Shown: positions 1 through 8,740, numbered from the stretch's first letter. The stretch: 42,189 nucleotides of DNA from JAAYAY01 sp964429355 (GCA_964429355.1 CAYSCH010000031.1:1-42189), one strand, 5' to 3'. The notes: generated by a model not told the origin, from the sequence alone. Numbers and translations: made by a program.

Positions 1-2
1 CC

Positions 3-56
3 TCGGCCGAGAAGGCCATGTGGAACATCGAGAAGTGGAAGCGGATTATCGGCTAG
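3..56 (+). CDS. 3' end of an unidentified gene (partial)
   Basis: An open frame enters from the left edge and ends at a TAG at 54-56. Only 17 residues are visible, ending in KWKRIIG. This is too short to assign a family. The basic, tryptophan-containing tail reads like a normal protein C-terminus, and no later in-frame continuation exists. Function unknown; the call rests only on an uninterrupted frame from the window edge. Confidence 0.35.
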   Translation, partial: SAEKAMWNIEKWKRIIG

Positions 57-140
57 CCGGCCCAGGCAGCAGTCGCCGCCAGACATACCGCCGTGCCCGA
101 GACCTGCATTGGCCGGCAAGCAATAGCGGATGCTGACCGG

Positions 141-461
141 TCAGCCAATTCGTTGATGACAGTTTGGGCAATACACCACTGTTCTGTCCATTTCCATCGC
201 TGTCATACCTTCGCAGCCACAATGAATGCAGAAGTTATTGTCGGCATTTGGCTCTGGGTGTGAGGATGGTGTTCGGCGTGTCATGCACGCTTCACATTCC
301 CATTTTGGAGCGAATAGAGTCAAGAGGCCCCAGACCGGCAACCAGAGTCCGCACAGAAACAGCGTAACGCACAAGTGAAGGACGTGATTGATTTCTTCAC
401 GATGTTGAAGGGTGTTTGTCCGACACTGCGGACAATAGCGCATTATTCGCGAGTAGCCCAT
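141..461 (-). CDS. small membrane protein with two zinc-ribbon-like Cys motifs
   Basis: About 106 residues, family not recognised. The N-terminus carries a CPQC pair and, after a hydrophobic stretch that could form a membrane hairpin (LCVTLFLCGLWLPVWGLLTLF), a CEAC pair. The C-terminal part has CIHC and CPNC pairs that look like a second zinc ribbon. Three possible starts lie in a row (GTG 467, ATG 464, ATG 461). An AGGAGG at 469-474 is best spaced (7 nt) for the ATG at 461, so I use that. It is probably inner-membrane with cytoplasmic zinc ribbons. The region downstream of its stop to position 56 holds nothing I recognise. Function unknown. Confidence 0.7.
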   Translation of the reverse strand: MGYSRIMRYCPQCRTNTLQHREEINHVLHLCVTLFLCGLWLPVWGLLTLFAPKWECEACMTRRTPSSHPEPNADNNFCIHCGCEGMTAMEMDRTVVYCPNCHQRIG

Positions 462-504
462 CATCACACCTCCTGTGGACGATCCTACTAATTCGCGTGG
501 TCGG

Positions 505-613
505 TGTCAAATTCCCTGCGGCAAGGGCCAGTGGCGGAAACGCCCCTCACGTAGAGTCTGCCGCCCAGGCACTTCCCTATCCTGCCCCCCAACAGGTGGG
601 CGGTCTTTTTTTT
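505..613 (+). ncRNA. candidate structured small RNA ending in an intrinsic terminator
   Basis: The gap between the zinc-ribbon gene and trpC, both on the minus strand, holds GC-rich plus-strand sequence with paired segments: GCGGCA (518-523) with TGCCGC (559-564), and an inner GCG-GAAA-CGC hairpin around 534-543. It ends in a good plus-strand terminator. No plus-strand gene precedes that terminator except the partial one ending at 56. It does not match the 4.5S, 6S, tmRNA or RNase P signatures I know. The 5' end is a guess. The RNA call is inference from structure plus terminator. Confidence 0.25.
582..613 (+). terminator. Rho-independent terminator
   Basis: A nine-position stem with one mismatch (582-590 with 595-603) and an AACA loop is followed by TC and eight T residues (606-613). 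The orientation is plus, so it cannot end the flanking minus-strand genes. It could end a small RNA or block transcription running toward trpC. Confidence 0.6.
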
Positions 614-637
614 GACAAAACTCAACAAATATGCCGG

Positions 638-1429
638 CTATGCTGGCTTCCGCCCGAGGAGGCGATCGACGGCGGCGCCGATGTCGGGCTCGCGCATGAG
701 GGTCTCACCCACGAGCATGGCGGCCACGCCGGCCGCCTGGAGCCGCTCGGCGTCGTCGCGTGTGCGGATCCCGCTTTCGCCCACCATTGCCCGATCGGCC
801 GGAATCTGCTCCCGCAGCCGGAGTGTGTGGTCGAGGTCGACTTCGAACGTATGCAGATTGCGATTGTTGACGCCGATCAGCCTTGCGCCCGACGCCAGCA
901 CACGGGGCAGATTGGCCGGATCGTAGAGTTCGACCAGCGGGGTCATTCCCAGGTCGACAATCTGGTCGTGAAGCGATGCGAGCTGCCTGTCGTCGAGGCA
1001 CTCGGCAATCAACAGAACCGCGTCGGCCCCGGCCGTACGGGCCTCGACGACCTGATAAGGATCGATAATGAAGTCTTTCCGCAGTACCGGGATCCCCACG
1101 GCTCGGCGAACCGCCGTGAGATAGTCCAGGCGGCCCTGGAAATAGGGCTCGTCGGTGAGCACGCTGATGCAGGCTGCTCCATGCCTTTCATAAATCGCGG
1201 CAATCTCGACGGGCTGAAAATCCTCGCGGATGACCCCCTTGGAGGGACTCGCCTTCTTCACCTCCGCGATCAGACTGATCCCGGCCGGCCCGGTCAGTGC
1301 CGCAAAGAAGTCCCGCACCGGCGGCGCGCCGTCGAGGCGTCGTTCGAGTTCTGCAAGCGGCACGGCCGCCTTCGCTCGAGCGATCTCTTGCTGTTTGGTG
1401 GCGACGATTCGGTCGAGAATGGTGGGCAT
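638..1429 (-). CDS. trpC: indole-3-glycerol-phosphate synthase
   Basis: Cytoplasmic TIM-barrel enzyme of tryptophan synthesis. It closes carboxyphenylamino-deoxyribulose phosphate to indole-3-glycerol phosphate with loss of CO2 and water. The expected motifs appear in order: EVKKASPSKG (about residues 56-65), VLRKDFI, LVELYD, GVNNRNL, VGESGI and the phosphate-binding end AMLVGETLM. The start at 1429 (MPTILDRI) gives 263 residues, normal for the family. A longer frame to 1519 adds a Cys/Pro-rich tail unlike IGPS. It stands alone, with no other trp genes in the window. The 330-bp leader between it and purH contains two inverted repeats. Confidence 0.96.
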   Translation of the reverse strand: MPTILDRIVATKQQEIARAKAAVPLAELERRLDGAPPVRDFFAALTGPAGISLIAEVKKASPSKGVIREDFQPVEIAAIYERHGAACISVLTDEPYFQGRLDYLTAVRRAVGIPVLRKDFIIDPYQVVEARTAGADAVLLIAECLDDRQLASLHDQIVDLGMTPLVELYDPANLPRVLASGARLIGVNNRNLHTFEVDLDHTLRLREQIPADRAMVGESGIRTRDDAERLQAAGVAAMLVGETLMREPDIGAAVDRLLGRKPA

Positions 1430-1596
1430 GAGTTGTTCTGCCCCAGAGGGGCGGCGCACTGGTCTGGCAGGCCAGATTGTTGAGCCCTTACAGGGCAAAA
1501 GGCAAAAGGTTGTAGGCAAGTTCTAAATCGCCTTGCGCGATTCACGGAGGGAATTGCGGCAAGGCGCTGGAGGAACTCGATGGGACGGGGCCGACA

Positions 1597-1668
1597 GGAT
1601 TTGCACGCAAGACGCCAGCGCGGGACAAGCCCACGCGGCTATCTTCATGACTACCGTTCTGCAAATCC
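1597..1668. repeat. inverted repeat, 9-bp arms
   Basis: GGATTTGCA at 1597-1605 is perfectly repeated in inverse at 1660-1668, with a 54-base loop. It lies between purH and trpC, in what would be the trpC leader. The rest of 1430-1758 holds no credible gene. Confidence 0.5.
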
Positions 1669-1687
1669 CGCAAAGCCATTAGAGCCG

Positions 1688-1753
1688 ATCCCAAAACTGC
1701 TGCCGCTCCTACCGTTTTCCGCCCGTGGGAGACCTTTCTTGTGGTTTTGGGAT
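1688..1753. repeat. inverted repeat, 10-bp arms (ATCCCAAAAC)
   Basis: ATCCCAAAAC at 1688-1697 pairs perfectly with GTTTTGGGAT at 1744-1753. The longer form GTTTTGGGATAG occurs again at 25951-25962 in another intergenic gap, so this may be a dispersed intergenic element. It sits just past the purH stop and ahead of trpC. Confidence 0.5.
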
Positions 1754-1758
1754 AGGTC

Positions 1759-3327
1759 CTAGTGCTTGAAGTGCCGGCGCCCGGTGAAGATCATGGAGAT
1801 GCCAGCCTTGTTGCAGGCCTCGATCACCGCCTCGTCTCCCCTGGAACCGCCGGGCTGAATGACCGCGGTGATCCCGGCCTGGGCACAGCGTTCGATCGAA
1901 TCGGGGAAGGGGAAAAAGGCATCGGAAGAAAGCACGGAGCCTTTCACGCGGTCGCCCGCCTTCTTGATGGCGATCTCGACCGAATCGACCCGGCTCATCT
2001 GGCCGGCACCGGCCCCCAGGAGCATACGGTCCTTGCAGACGGCGATGGCATTCGACTTGACGTAGCGAACGATGTCCCAGGCGAAGCGCAGGTCGGCCAT
2101 CTGCGCTGCGGCCGGCTGAGCCTTGGTCGCGACCTTCCACTCCGCCTCCGGATCGGCCTGGACGTCGGCCTCCTGCATGAGCACGCCCCCTTCGATGCAG
2201 CGAAACGCCCAGCGTTCAGGCGCTTCGTCGAGATTGCCGACCTTCATGAGCCGCACGTTGCTCTTCCATTTGGGTTTGGTGGTCAGAATCTCCAGCGCCT
2301 CGGGCGTGAAGTCAGGAGCCACGATCGCTTCGACGAACAACCCCGGCCTGGCCAGCACCTCGGCCGTTTCGGCGTCGACCGGTCGATTCAATCCGATCAC
2401 CGATCCAAACGCGCTCAGCGGATCGCCCTCCATGCCCTTGGCGAGCGCCTCGGCCAGCGTGCCCCCCACGGCGGCGCCGCAGGGATTGTTGTGTTTGATC
2501 ACCGAGGCGGCCGGCTCGGCAAACCCTCGCACGATTCCCAGCGCGCTATCCAGGTCGAGCAGGTTGTTGTAGGAGAGTTCCTTGCCGTTGAGTTGGATGG
2601 CAGAAACCAGGTTCGCCGCCGGCGACTCTGCCTTGGCATAGAGAGCCGCCTGCTGGTGCGGGTTCTCGCCGTAGCGGAGCACGGTCTTTCGCGAAAGCCC
2701 GATCGACAGATGCCCGGGGAACGATCCTTCGGTTCTCAAGCCGGCAAAATAGGCGGCAATCGCCGTGTCGTACTTGGCCGTGTGGGCGAAGGCCGCGCCC
2801 GCGAGCCGCTTCCGCAGCTCGAGCGACGTGCAGCCGTTGGCCGTGATTTCCTCCAAGATTTCGCAGTACTGGCCAGGATTGGTGGCAATCGTGGTGAAGG
2901 CATGGTTCTTTGCGGCCGCCCGAACCATCGTGGGCCCGCCGATATCGATCTTCTCGATCGCCTCATCCTCGGTCACCCCCTCCCGGGCGACCGTCTCCTC
3001 GAACGGATAGAGGTTCACCACGACCAGTTCAAAGGTCTTGATCCCGTGTTGGTCGAGGGCCTGCATGTCGCTCGGATTGTCGTGGCGGCAAAGGATCCCG
3101 CCGTGGACCATGGGGTGGAGCGTTTTGAGCCGCCCGTCCATCATTTCCGGAAAACCGGTGTACGCCGCAACGTCGACGACTGGAATGCCCTCACTCTCCA
3201 GGTGGGCCCTGGTTCCGCCCGTGCTGTAAACCTCAACCCCTGCCTGGACGAGCCCGCGGGCAAATCCGGCCAGACCCAGCTTGTCGCTAACACTGATTAG
3301 GGCTCGTCGAACGGGGGGGGATGTCAT
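1759..3327 (-). CDS. purH: bifunctional AICAR formyltransferase / IMP cyclohydrolase
   Basis: Catalyses the last two steps of IMP synthesis: formyl transfer from 10-formyl-THF to AICAR, then ring closure. The N-terminal MGS-like cyclohydrolase domain shows ALISVSDK, STGGT, GRLKTLHP and HGG. The transformylase part shows LRYGENPHQ, the KHNNPCG catalytic segment and the C-terminal PGGSRGDE. The start at 3327 (MTSPPVRRAL) gives 522 residues, close to the usual 510-530. The longer frame to 3393 adds an atypical Cys-rich tail. It appears to be a single gene; trpC follows after 330 bp on the same strand. Confidence 0.97.
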   Translation of the reverse strand: MTSPPVRRALISVSDKLGLAGFARGLVQAGVEVYSTGGTRAHLESEGIPVVDVAAYTGFPEMMDGRLKTLHPMVHGGILCRHDNPSDMQALDQHGIKTFELVVVNLYPFEETVAREGVTEDEAIEKIDIGGPTMVRAAAKNHAFTTIATNPGQYCEILEEITANGCTSLELRKRLAGAAFAHTAKYDTAIAAYFAGLRTEGSFPGHLSIGLSRKTVLRYGENPHQQAALYAKAESPAANLVSAIQLNGKELSYNNLLDLDSALGIVRGFAEPAASVIKHNNPCGAAVGGTLAEALAKGMEGDPLSAFGSVIGLNRPVDAETAEVLARPGLFVEAIVAPDFTPEALEILTTKPKWKSNVRLMKVGNLDEAPERWAFRCIEGGVLMQEADVQADPEAEWKVATKAQPAAAQMADLRFAWDIVRYVKSNAIAVCKDRMLLGAGAGQMSRVDSVEIAIKKAGDRVKGSVLSSDAFFPFPDSIERCAQAGITAVIQPGGSRGDEAVIEACNKAGISMIFTGRRHFKH

Positions 3328-3499
3328 TTCGGAGGGACCTTTCCAGCAAGAGTCGCAACATAAAGCCAGATGGCGAGCAGACGGCAAGAGCACCGGAAAC
3401 CGGTCTCAGGCAAACCTTCAGGTTTACGGCTGGGAGACCGTTCGGTCAAGGACCGGGTAGAAGAACCAGGGCATGCGGCTCGGCGACGCCGTTTTGGTT

Positions 3500-3847
3500 T
3501 CAAATATCGAGCAGAACCCGCAAACGATCGGCCATCCGGGCCATCGTTGCCACACTCACCTGGCCGAGCCGACGCAACAGACGCTCACGAGCTACCGAAC
3601 GGAGATCCTCAATCTTGATGTAACTCGGCAAGGCGAGGCCACCCTCCGGAGGGGTTACGGGCACATGGAGAACGATCCCTTTATCTCGCGACGTGATCGG
3701 CAGCACAACGACCAAACCGGCCGGTCCGTGATTGAACGTGTCGGCAGAAACGACTAGAGCCGGCCGAACTCTGGCCTGTTCATGGCCGCGGGTGGGATTC
3801 AAATCGACCATCCAAATCTCGCCGCGGGATGGGAGCTCAAGACTCAT
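3500..3847 (-). CDS. mazF: MazF/PemK-family endoribonuclease toxin
   Basis: Toxin of a type II toxin-antitoxin pair; the family cleaves mRNA at short sequence motifs. The 115-residue protein has the family opening RGEIWMVDLNPTRGHEQA followed by RPALVVS, and the conserved PITSRDKG core. Its ATG overlaps the antitoxin stop by four bases (ATGA type, 3844-3847), which implies translational coupling with the antitoxin made first. Length and motifs are intact, so it is probably functional. The cut site cannot be read from the sequence. Confidence 0.93.
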   Translation of the reverse strand: MSLELPSRGEIWMVDLNPTRGHEQARVRPALVVSADTFNHGPAGLVVVLPITSRDKGIVLHVPVTPPEGGLALPSYIKIEDLRSVARERLLRRLGQVSVATMARMADRLRVLLDI

Positions 3848-4092
3848 TCTTCCGCCTGCCCGTCAGCCAAAGTTGACTCCCACTGCGTTCGCTCCGCCAG
3901 CTCGTCTTGCCACGCTTGTGGATCGTCACGCAAGGCGGCATATCCGACGTTGGCCTGCTCCAGCAGGCGTTTCCGCCGGTAATCTTCGATAGCCCGATCG
4001 AGAACTCCCTGCATGGGTATGCCCATCTGCTCGGAAAGCTCTTGAAGCATCTGGTGGGTTGGTGCGCTGACCCGTACCGTCGTGCTGCTCAT
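3844..4092 (-). CDS. MazE-like ribbon-helix-helix antitoxin
   Basis: An 82-residue partner of the toxin. The N-terminus (SSTTVRVSAPTHQMLQELSEQ) has the beta-strand and two-helix pattern of ribbon-helix-helix DNA-binding proteins. The acidic C-terminus (WESTLADGQAEE) is the expected toxin-binding tail. I choose ATG 4092 because a GGAGG at 4101-4105 lies 8 nt upstream. The in-frame ATGs at 4098 and 4113 would put this Shine-Dalgarno too close or inside the gene. It is likely to repress its own operon through the palindrome at 4120-4137. Confidence 0.85.
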   Translation of the reverse strand: MSSTTVRVSAPTHQMLQELSEQMGIPMQGVLDRAIEDYRRKRLLEQANVGYAALRDDPQAWQDELAERTQWESTLADGQAEE

Positions 4093-4118
4093 TGACATGT
4101 CCTCCGAAGTCACACTTT

Positions 4119-4148
4119 AGTCTACAATACTGTAGACAGAAATGTCAA
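4119..4148 (-). promoter_or_regulatory. toxin-antitoxin promoter with embedded operator palindrome
   Basis: On the minus strand a perfect TTGACA -35 (4148-4143) is followed after 18 bases by TAGACT (4124-4119), a four-of-six -10. Between and overlapping them is the perfect inverted repeat GTCTACA-ATAC-TGTAGAC (4120-4137). Its position explains autorepression by the RHH antitoxin. The elements are read directly; their function is inferred. Confidence 0.6.
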
Positions 4149-4240
4149 CAGAGAAAACACGATCCGCGGCGAAAACAGGGAGACCTGCGCCTTCGTGCAT
4201 TTGCCTGACATCTTATCTTCAGCAGACGCGCACAATTAAT

Positions 4241-6334
4241 TCACTCCTCCACCGGCACCACCTGCACCGCATCGATGACGACATAGCCATCCGTCCCCTG
4301 ATTGGAGACTACGACGCTGTAGTGCTCCTTCTGCGTTAATTCAAAGCGCCCCAGGGGCTCAAACAGTCCGTCGATTTTCGGCGAGTTCTTCTGATTCAAC
4401 CGAACACTCGTCTCACCGCCGCCGTGCCGGACGACGACGGGAACGTTCGTGGCCCGATTGGGATTGACCGGATAGCCGATCCGAATCTCATAGCGGCCCG
4501 TTTTCTCCACCGTGAAGGGGAACGTTGCCGACTGGTGCCCTTTGTCCTGGTTGCCGTCGTGATGGTAACCGGTATCGACGAACGGGCCGACCACGTTGCC
4601 TGTGGAGGCAAAACCTTGAAGCTCGGCCTGGTCGTCGTCGATCACCAGTCCGGGGAGCGACTCGGGCTTGATACCCGCGACGGCACCGGGCCGGCTCGGG
4701 CCGGTCCACTCGAGGATCTGCCGGTCGGCGAGGAGGCGTTCCTTCAGTTTCGCATAGTCCACGTCCTGCACGGCCACGTGCTCATCGATCGCGTGAACCG
4801 CCGCGGTTGCCGCCGACTGTCCGAGGACCATGAAGACCGGTTCCATACGGATCGAACCGTAGGCGATGTGCGACGCGGAGAGGCAGATCGGCACGAGCAG
4901 GTTCGAACATTCCTGGGCCTTGGGGACAATCGACCGGTAGCTGACCGGATAAGGGGAGAACCCGCCCACCTCGACGTCCCCCTCGTTGCGAACCTCTCCC
5001 TCCGCATTGACGTAGCGCTGGGTATTGTGCGAATCCATCCCGTAGGCACCCAGCCCGACCGGATCCTCGGCCACCTGGCGTCCCTGGCAGTTATGCTGGG
5101 TCATCACGTAATCGCTGACCATCCGGCGAGCCTCGCGGACGTAGAGTTGTTCCTGCCATCCGCCCGCTTCCGTGAACTCGTCGCGGCACATTCCCCAACG
5201 GGCGACTTCGTTGCGAATTGCATCCGGCACGCGGGGATGATTGGCCAGGGTCCACATCAGGCCTTGCTGGTAGAGCCGGTGGCGGGCCACGATCGCCTCG
5301 CGTTCGGCGTACGACGCCTCGGGATAATCGTAGTTCTCGCCGATGAAGTCGGTGGAGAAGGCGGTGCGGTTGTTTGTGTCGGTCTTCCGGTTGGGCATCG
5401 ACGAATTGATCCAGGGCATACCGTTCTCGCCCGCCTCGAAGTTGCGCAGGAGAAGCTCGTACCACAGGGGCTCATAGCCGTCCGGCTTGTGGAAGGGGAT
5501 GCGATTGTCGGGATGATCCGTCAGGCACATGCGGAAGCAGTAGGCCTGCACCCGCCGGTCCCCGGTTCCTTCCTGGCCGGGCCCGTCAGGATCGAGAAAC
5601 GGGAGGAGTCCGCTCTCGGGTTTGCCCTTCTCGACGTAGGGGTCCACGCCGGGCATGAACTGATGGAAACGTGCCTGGGCGGTCTGAACGCCGTTGAGGG
5701 TCTCGTCGTACTGCGAATTCCCTTCGCGTCCGACCGTGTAACTCACCTTGGCCGCGGCCATCAGGTCGCCTTCGTAGGTGGCGTCGATGAAGATCTTTCC
5801 GCGGAAGGTGCGTCCCGACTCCATGCGGATCGACAAGATCCGCCAGGGGGTTGAACGGGTGGTTGCCACACCAGCCTGTCGATCCAGACGCTCGCCATAG
5901 ACGACTTCCACCTGGTGATCCTTCACCCATGTGTGATAGATCGCCAGGGCTGCGCTCGGCTCGAAGGTCCACATGGTGTCTTCGTCGGCCGCCGTACGGG
6001 TCTGGCCGCTGTCCATGTACTCGTCGCGTCCCTGCCATTTCCAGGATGCCGGATCGCTGTAGTGCTGGCGGATCGCCCGGTAGAAGTCGCGAGCCAGTCC
6101 GCCGATCGCTGCCTTGTTGCCAATATCGGTCTGCCCAAGGCCGCCACTGGTCAGCCCGCCCAATCGCTGCGTCGGCTCGATGAGCACAACGGATTTGCCC
6201 ATTTCTCGCGATTGCACCGCGGCGGCCACTCCGGCCGACGTGCCACCGTAAATGACAACGTCGTACTCCAGCTCAGCGGCTCCAAGGTCAGTCGTCGAAA
6301 GCAGGGCCAGGATGGCAAGAGACAGGTATCGCAT
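4241..6334 (-). CDS. exported FAD-dependent oxidoreductase with C-terminal golvesin-like domain
   Basis: A 697-residue secreted flavoprotein of the FAD_oxidored type, common near glycan-degradation genes in planctomycetes. Residues 1-20 form a signal peptide. A dinucleotide-binding segment follows (DVVIYGGTSAGVAAA, about 25-39, then IEPTQRLGGLTSGGLGQ). The last ~125 residues (from about GFASTGNVVGPF) form a beta-rich module resembling the golvesin/xanthan-lyase C-terminal domain. The start at 6334 has GAGG five bases upstream. It is divergent from the GH99-like gene, and the two share the control region 6335-6523. The substrate is unknown; a sugar or sugar-alcohol derivative is a guess. Confidence 0.88.
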   Translation of the reverse strand: MRYLSLAILALLSTTDLGAAELEYDVVIYGGTSAGVAAAVQSREMGKSVVLIEPTQRLGGLTSGGLGQTDIGNKAAIGGLARDFYRAIRQHYSDPASWKWQGRDEYMDSGQTRTAADEDTMWTFEPSAALAIYHTWVKDHQVEVVYGERLDRQAGVATTRSTPWRILSIRMESGRTFRGKIFIDATYEGDLMAAAKVSYTVGREGNSQYDETLNGVQTAQARFHQFMPGVDPYVEKGKPESGLLPFLDPDGPGQEGTGDRRVQAYCFRMCLTDHPDNRIPFHKPDGYEPLWYELLLRNFEAGENGMPWINSSMPNRKTDTNNRTAFSTDFIGENYDYPEASYAEREAIVARHRLYQQGLMWTLANHPRVPDAIRNEVARWGMCRDEFTEAGGWQEQLYVREARRMVSDYVMTQHNCQGRQVAEDPVGLGAYGMDSHNTQRYVNAEGEVRNEGDVEVGGFSPYPVSYRSIVPKAQECSNLLVPICLSASHIAYGSIRMEPVFMVLGQSAATAAVHAIDEHVAVQDVDYAKLKERLLADRQILEWTGPSRPGAVAGIKPESLPGLVIDDDQAELQGFASTGNVVGPFVDTGYHHDGNQDKGHQSATFPFTVEKTGRYEIRIGYPVNPNRATNVPVVVRHGGGETSVRLNQKNSPKIDGLFEPLGRFELTQKEHYSVVVSNQGTDGYVVIDAVQVVPVEE

Positions 6335-6523
6335 GTTTTCCTCGATTCTCGGTCAACGGTCCGTTTCTGTCAGTGGGCAGCCATTGATCTTGCAGAAATC
6401 ACGGATTGAATTGTACGCGCCGGCGGGGCCATGCGATACACTGGAAAGCTCACAGGGCGGCAGGGCCGCCGGCCCGTACGAGCCCTGCAACAAGACCCGA
6501 TCACCATCACGCGACCACCAGCC

Positions 6524-8740
6524 ATGACACGTCTCACATGCAGCCAACCACTTCCAACTGGAGCGACTAGGATGCTCCTGCTCGTCCTTTTCCTCGGTAT
6601 GAGTACCGGCACCAGGGCCGATGAACTGCCGAACGTTCCCTGGGACACCTATAGCGATACCTGGGTCGCCACGGACGCCCTCGGTCGGTCGCTCCCCACG
6701 ACCGACGCCGCCGGTCCGCCCCGTGCCGGCAAGACGGTCGGCATGTTTTATTTCCTCTGGCTCGGACGCCACGGCGAGCAAGGCCCCTTTGATATCTCGA
6801 AGATCCTGGCGGAGGATCCGGCAGCCATCAACAATCCCGCCAGTCCGCTCTGGGGGCCAATGCACGTCTTCCACCATTGGGGTCAGCCGCTGCTGGATTA
6901 CTACATCTCCGACGACGACTTCGTGCTGCGAAAACACGCCCAGATGCTCTCCGACGCCGGAGTCGACATGGTCGTGTTCGACGTAACAAATCAACACACC
7001 TACCCCGAGAGCTGGCAGGCCCTCTGCCGCGTCTGGGACCAGTCCCGCCGAGCCGGCAATCGCGTGCCCCAGATCGCCTTCCTCTGCCCTTTCGGCGATC
7101 CACGCAAAGTTGTCGAGGAACTCTGGGATCAGCTCTACCGCCCCGGGCTGTACGAGGAATTGTGGTTTCGCTGGGAAGGAAAACCCCTGATCCTGGCCGA
7201 TCCCTCCCGAATTCCGCACGGACTGACCTACGAGAGCCACGACATCCCTGTTGAGCTGCGAGCCGCCACGGCGCTTGGGCAATCGTTCACGACCGAAAAG
7301 CCCTTTGATTCCGTCGGCGGCAGCTTTCCCACCTGGGCAGAAACCGGCGGAGCCGTAACACTTTCGCTGTATCGCGACGGGCCGGGCGGCCAGCCTGTTG
7401 CCTCCCGGCGTTTCGAGAATGTGGTGGACAACGCCTGGTTGATGCTCGAACTCCAGGCACCTCAAACGCCCGGCAGGTACTACCTGGAAGCGTCGGCAGC
7501 GAAGGGAAAGGTCGGATGGTGGAGCACCGATAAGGAACTCGTACCCGGCGGCACCGCCTTCTCCGATGCGGCCGCCAGCCCGGGCGATCGGTCGTTGCGG
7601 ATCGTACCGACCGAGGGAAGGAATAGCGAGATCCGCAATTTCTTCACCTTCCGCAAGCCTCAGCCCGACTATTTCGTGGGCCCCACCGGGCCCGAACAGT
7701 GGGGCTGGCTGGAAGTCTTTCCCCAGCATGCCTTCTACAAGACACCCGGTGTGCCCGAGCAGGTCACCGTGGGTGTGGGCCAGAATGCCGTGGACGGCAA
7801 GCTGAGCGTGCTCAGCAATCCGCGGTCTCACGGGCGGAGTTTTCACGAGGGGCGCGAGCCGGAGCCGGGCGACTATGACACATCGGGGCGGAATTTCGAC
7901 GAGCAGTGGGGACGGGCGATGGAGATCGACCCGCCCTTCGTGTTCGTTACCAGTTGGAACGAGTGGATCGCGAGCCGCTTCGACAAGAACGCTCCTTTTT
8001 ACGGCTCCGGACCGGTGACCTTCGTAGACCAATTCAACCAGGAATTCAGCCGTGATTGCGAGCCCATGCAGGGCGGCCATGGCGACAACTACTACTACCA
8101 GTTGACCTCCCACATCCGCCGCTACAAGGGCGCCAGGCCGATCTCGCCTGTGGTGCGGCAACCGATTTCGATCGACGGCCGTTTTGAAGACTGGAAGGAA
8201 GTTCAGCCCGAGTATCGCGATACGGTGGGCGATCCGGCCGCCCGCGACTATCGTGGCTGGAACCCGGCCTCGCACTTCGTAAACCGCACGGGACGCAATG
8301 ACATTCTCCAGGCCAAGGTCAGCTTCGACGAACAGTGCGTCTACTTCTATGTGCAGACCCGCGACAAGTTGACCTCGCCCAACGAGCCCAACTGGATGCT
8401 TCTCTTGATCGACGCCGACGGTGATGCGAAGACCGGTTGGCTGGGCTACGATCGCATCCTCAACCGCATGCCGATCCAGAACGGCCAGGCCGTCCTCGAA
8501 GAGAATGTGGGCAACGAGTACACATGGACTTCGCCTCGGCAGGTCGCGGTGCAGATCGGGGAAAAGGAACTGGAAATGGCTGTTCCGCGAGACGGGCTCG
8601 GCACGGGCGGGTCTCCCAGCGCCATCGATTTCAAATGGGCCGACAACATCCAGCAGACCGGCCAGTGGTCTGACTTCACGCTCAACGGCGATGCGGCGCC
8701 GAACGATCGGTTCAACTATCGGGCGAAGCTCGAACAGTAG
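6524..8740 (+). CDS. exported GH71/GH99-like hydrolase with CBM9-like C-terminus
   Basis: A large secreted protein. A signal peptide (hydrophobic MLLLVLFLGM) is followed by a TIM-barrel-like part with FYFLWLG, HHWGQPLL, GVDMVVFDVTN and, much later, FVFVTSWNEWIA, the pattern of GH71/GH99-like endo-glycosidase domains. A beta-rich insertion lies between the early and late barrel segments. The C-terminal ~190 residues (PISIDGRFEDWKE ... LLIDADGDAKTGW) resemble a family 9 carbohydrate-binding/DOMON domain. The start is ambiguous: ATG 6524 gives a charged n-region, while ATG 6572 has GGAG 8 nt upstream. It probably acts on a surface or environmental glycan with the divergent oxidoreductase. Confidence 0.85.
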   Translation: MTRLTCSQPLPTGATRMLLLVLFLGMSTGTRADELPNVPWDTYSDTWVATDALGRSLPTTDAAGPPRAGKTVGMFYFLWLGRHGEQGPFDISKILAEDPAAINNPASPLWGPMHVFHHWGQPLLDYYISDDDFVLRKHAQMLSDAGVDMVVFDVTNQHTYPESWQALCRVWDQSRRAGNRVPQIAFLCPFGDPRKVVEELWDQLYRPGLYEELWFRWEGKPLILADPSRIPHGLTYESHDIPVELRAATALGQSFTTEKPFDSVGGSFPTWAETGGAVTLSLYRDGPGGQPVASRRFENVVDNAWLMLELQAPQTPGRYYLEASAAKGKVGWWSTDKELVPGGTAFSDAAASPGDRSLRIVPTEGRNSEIRNFFTFRKPQPDYFVGPTGPEQWGWLEVFPQHAFYKTPGVPEQVTVGVGQNAVDGKLSVLSNPRSHGRSFHEGREPEPGDYDTSGRNFDEQWGRAMEIDPPFVFVTSWNEWIASRFDKNAPFYGSGPVTFVDQFNQEFSRDCEPMQGGHGDNYYYQLTSHIRRYKGARPISPVVRQPISIDGRFEDWKEVQPEYRDTVGDPAARDYRGWNPASHFVNRTGRNDILQAKVSFDEQCVYFYVQTRDKLTSPNEPNWMLLLIDADGDAKTGWLGYDRILNRMPIQNGQAVLEENVGNEYTWTSPRQVAVQIGEKELEMAVPRDGLGTGGSPSAIDFKWADNIQQTGQWSDFTLNGDAAPNDRFNYRAKLEQ

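Noticed and set aside
1762..3300. 512-residue plus-strand open frame
   Set aside because: Lies opposite purH; Arg/Gly/His-rich mirror of the real gene, no family pattern.
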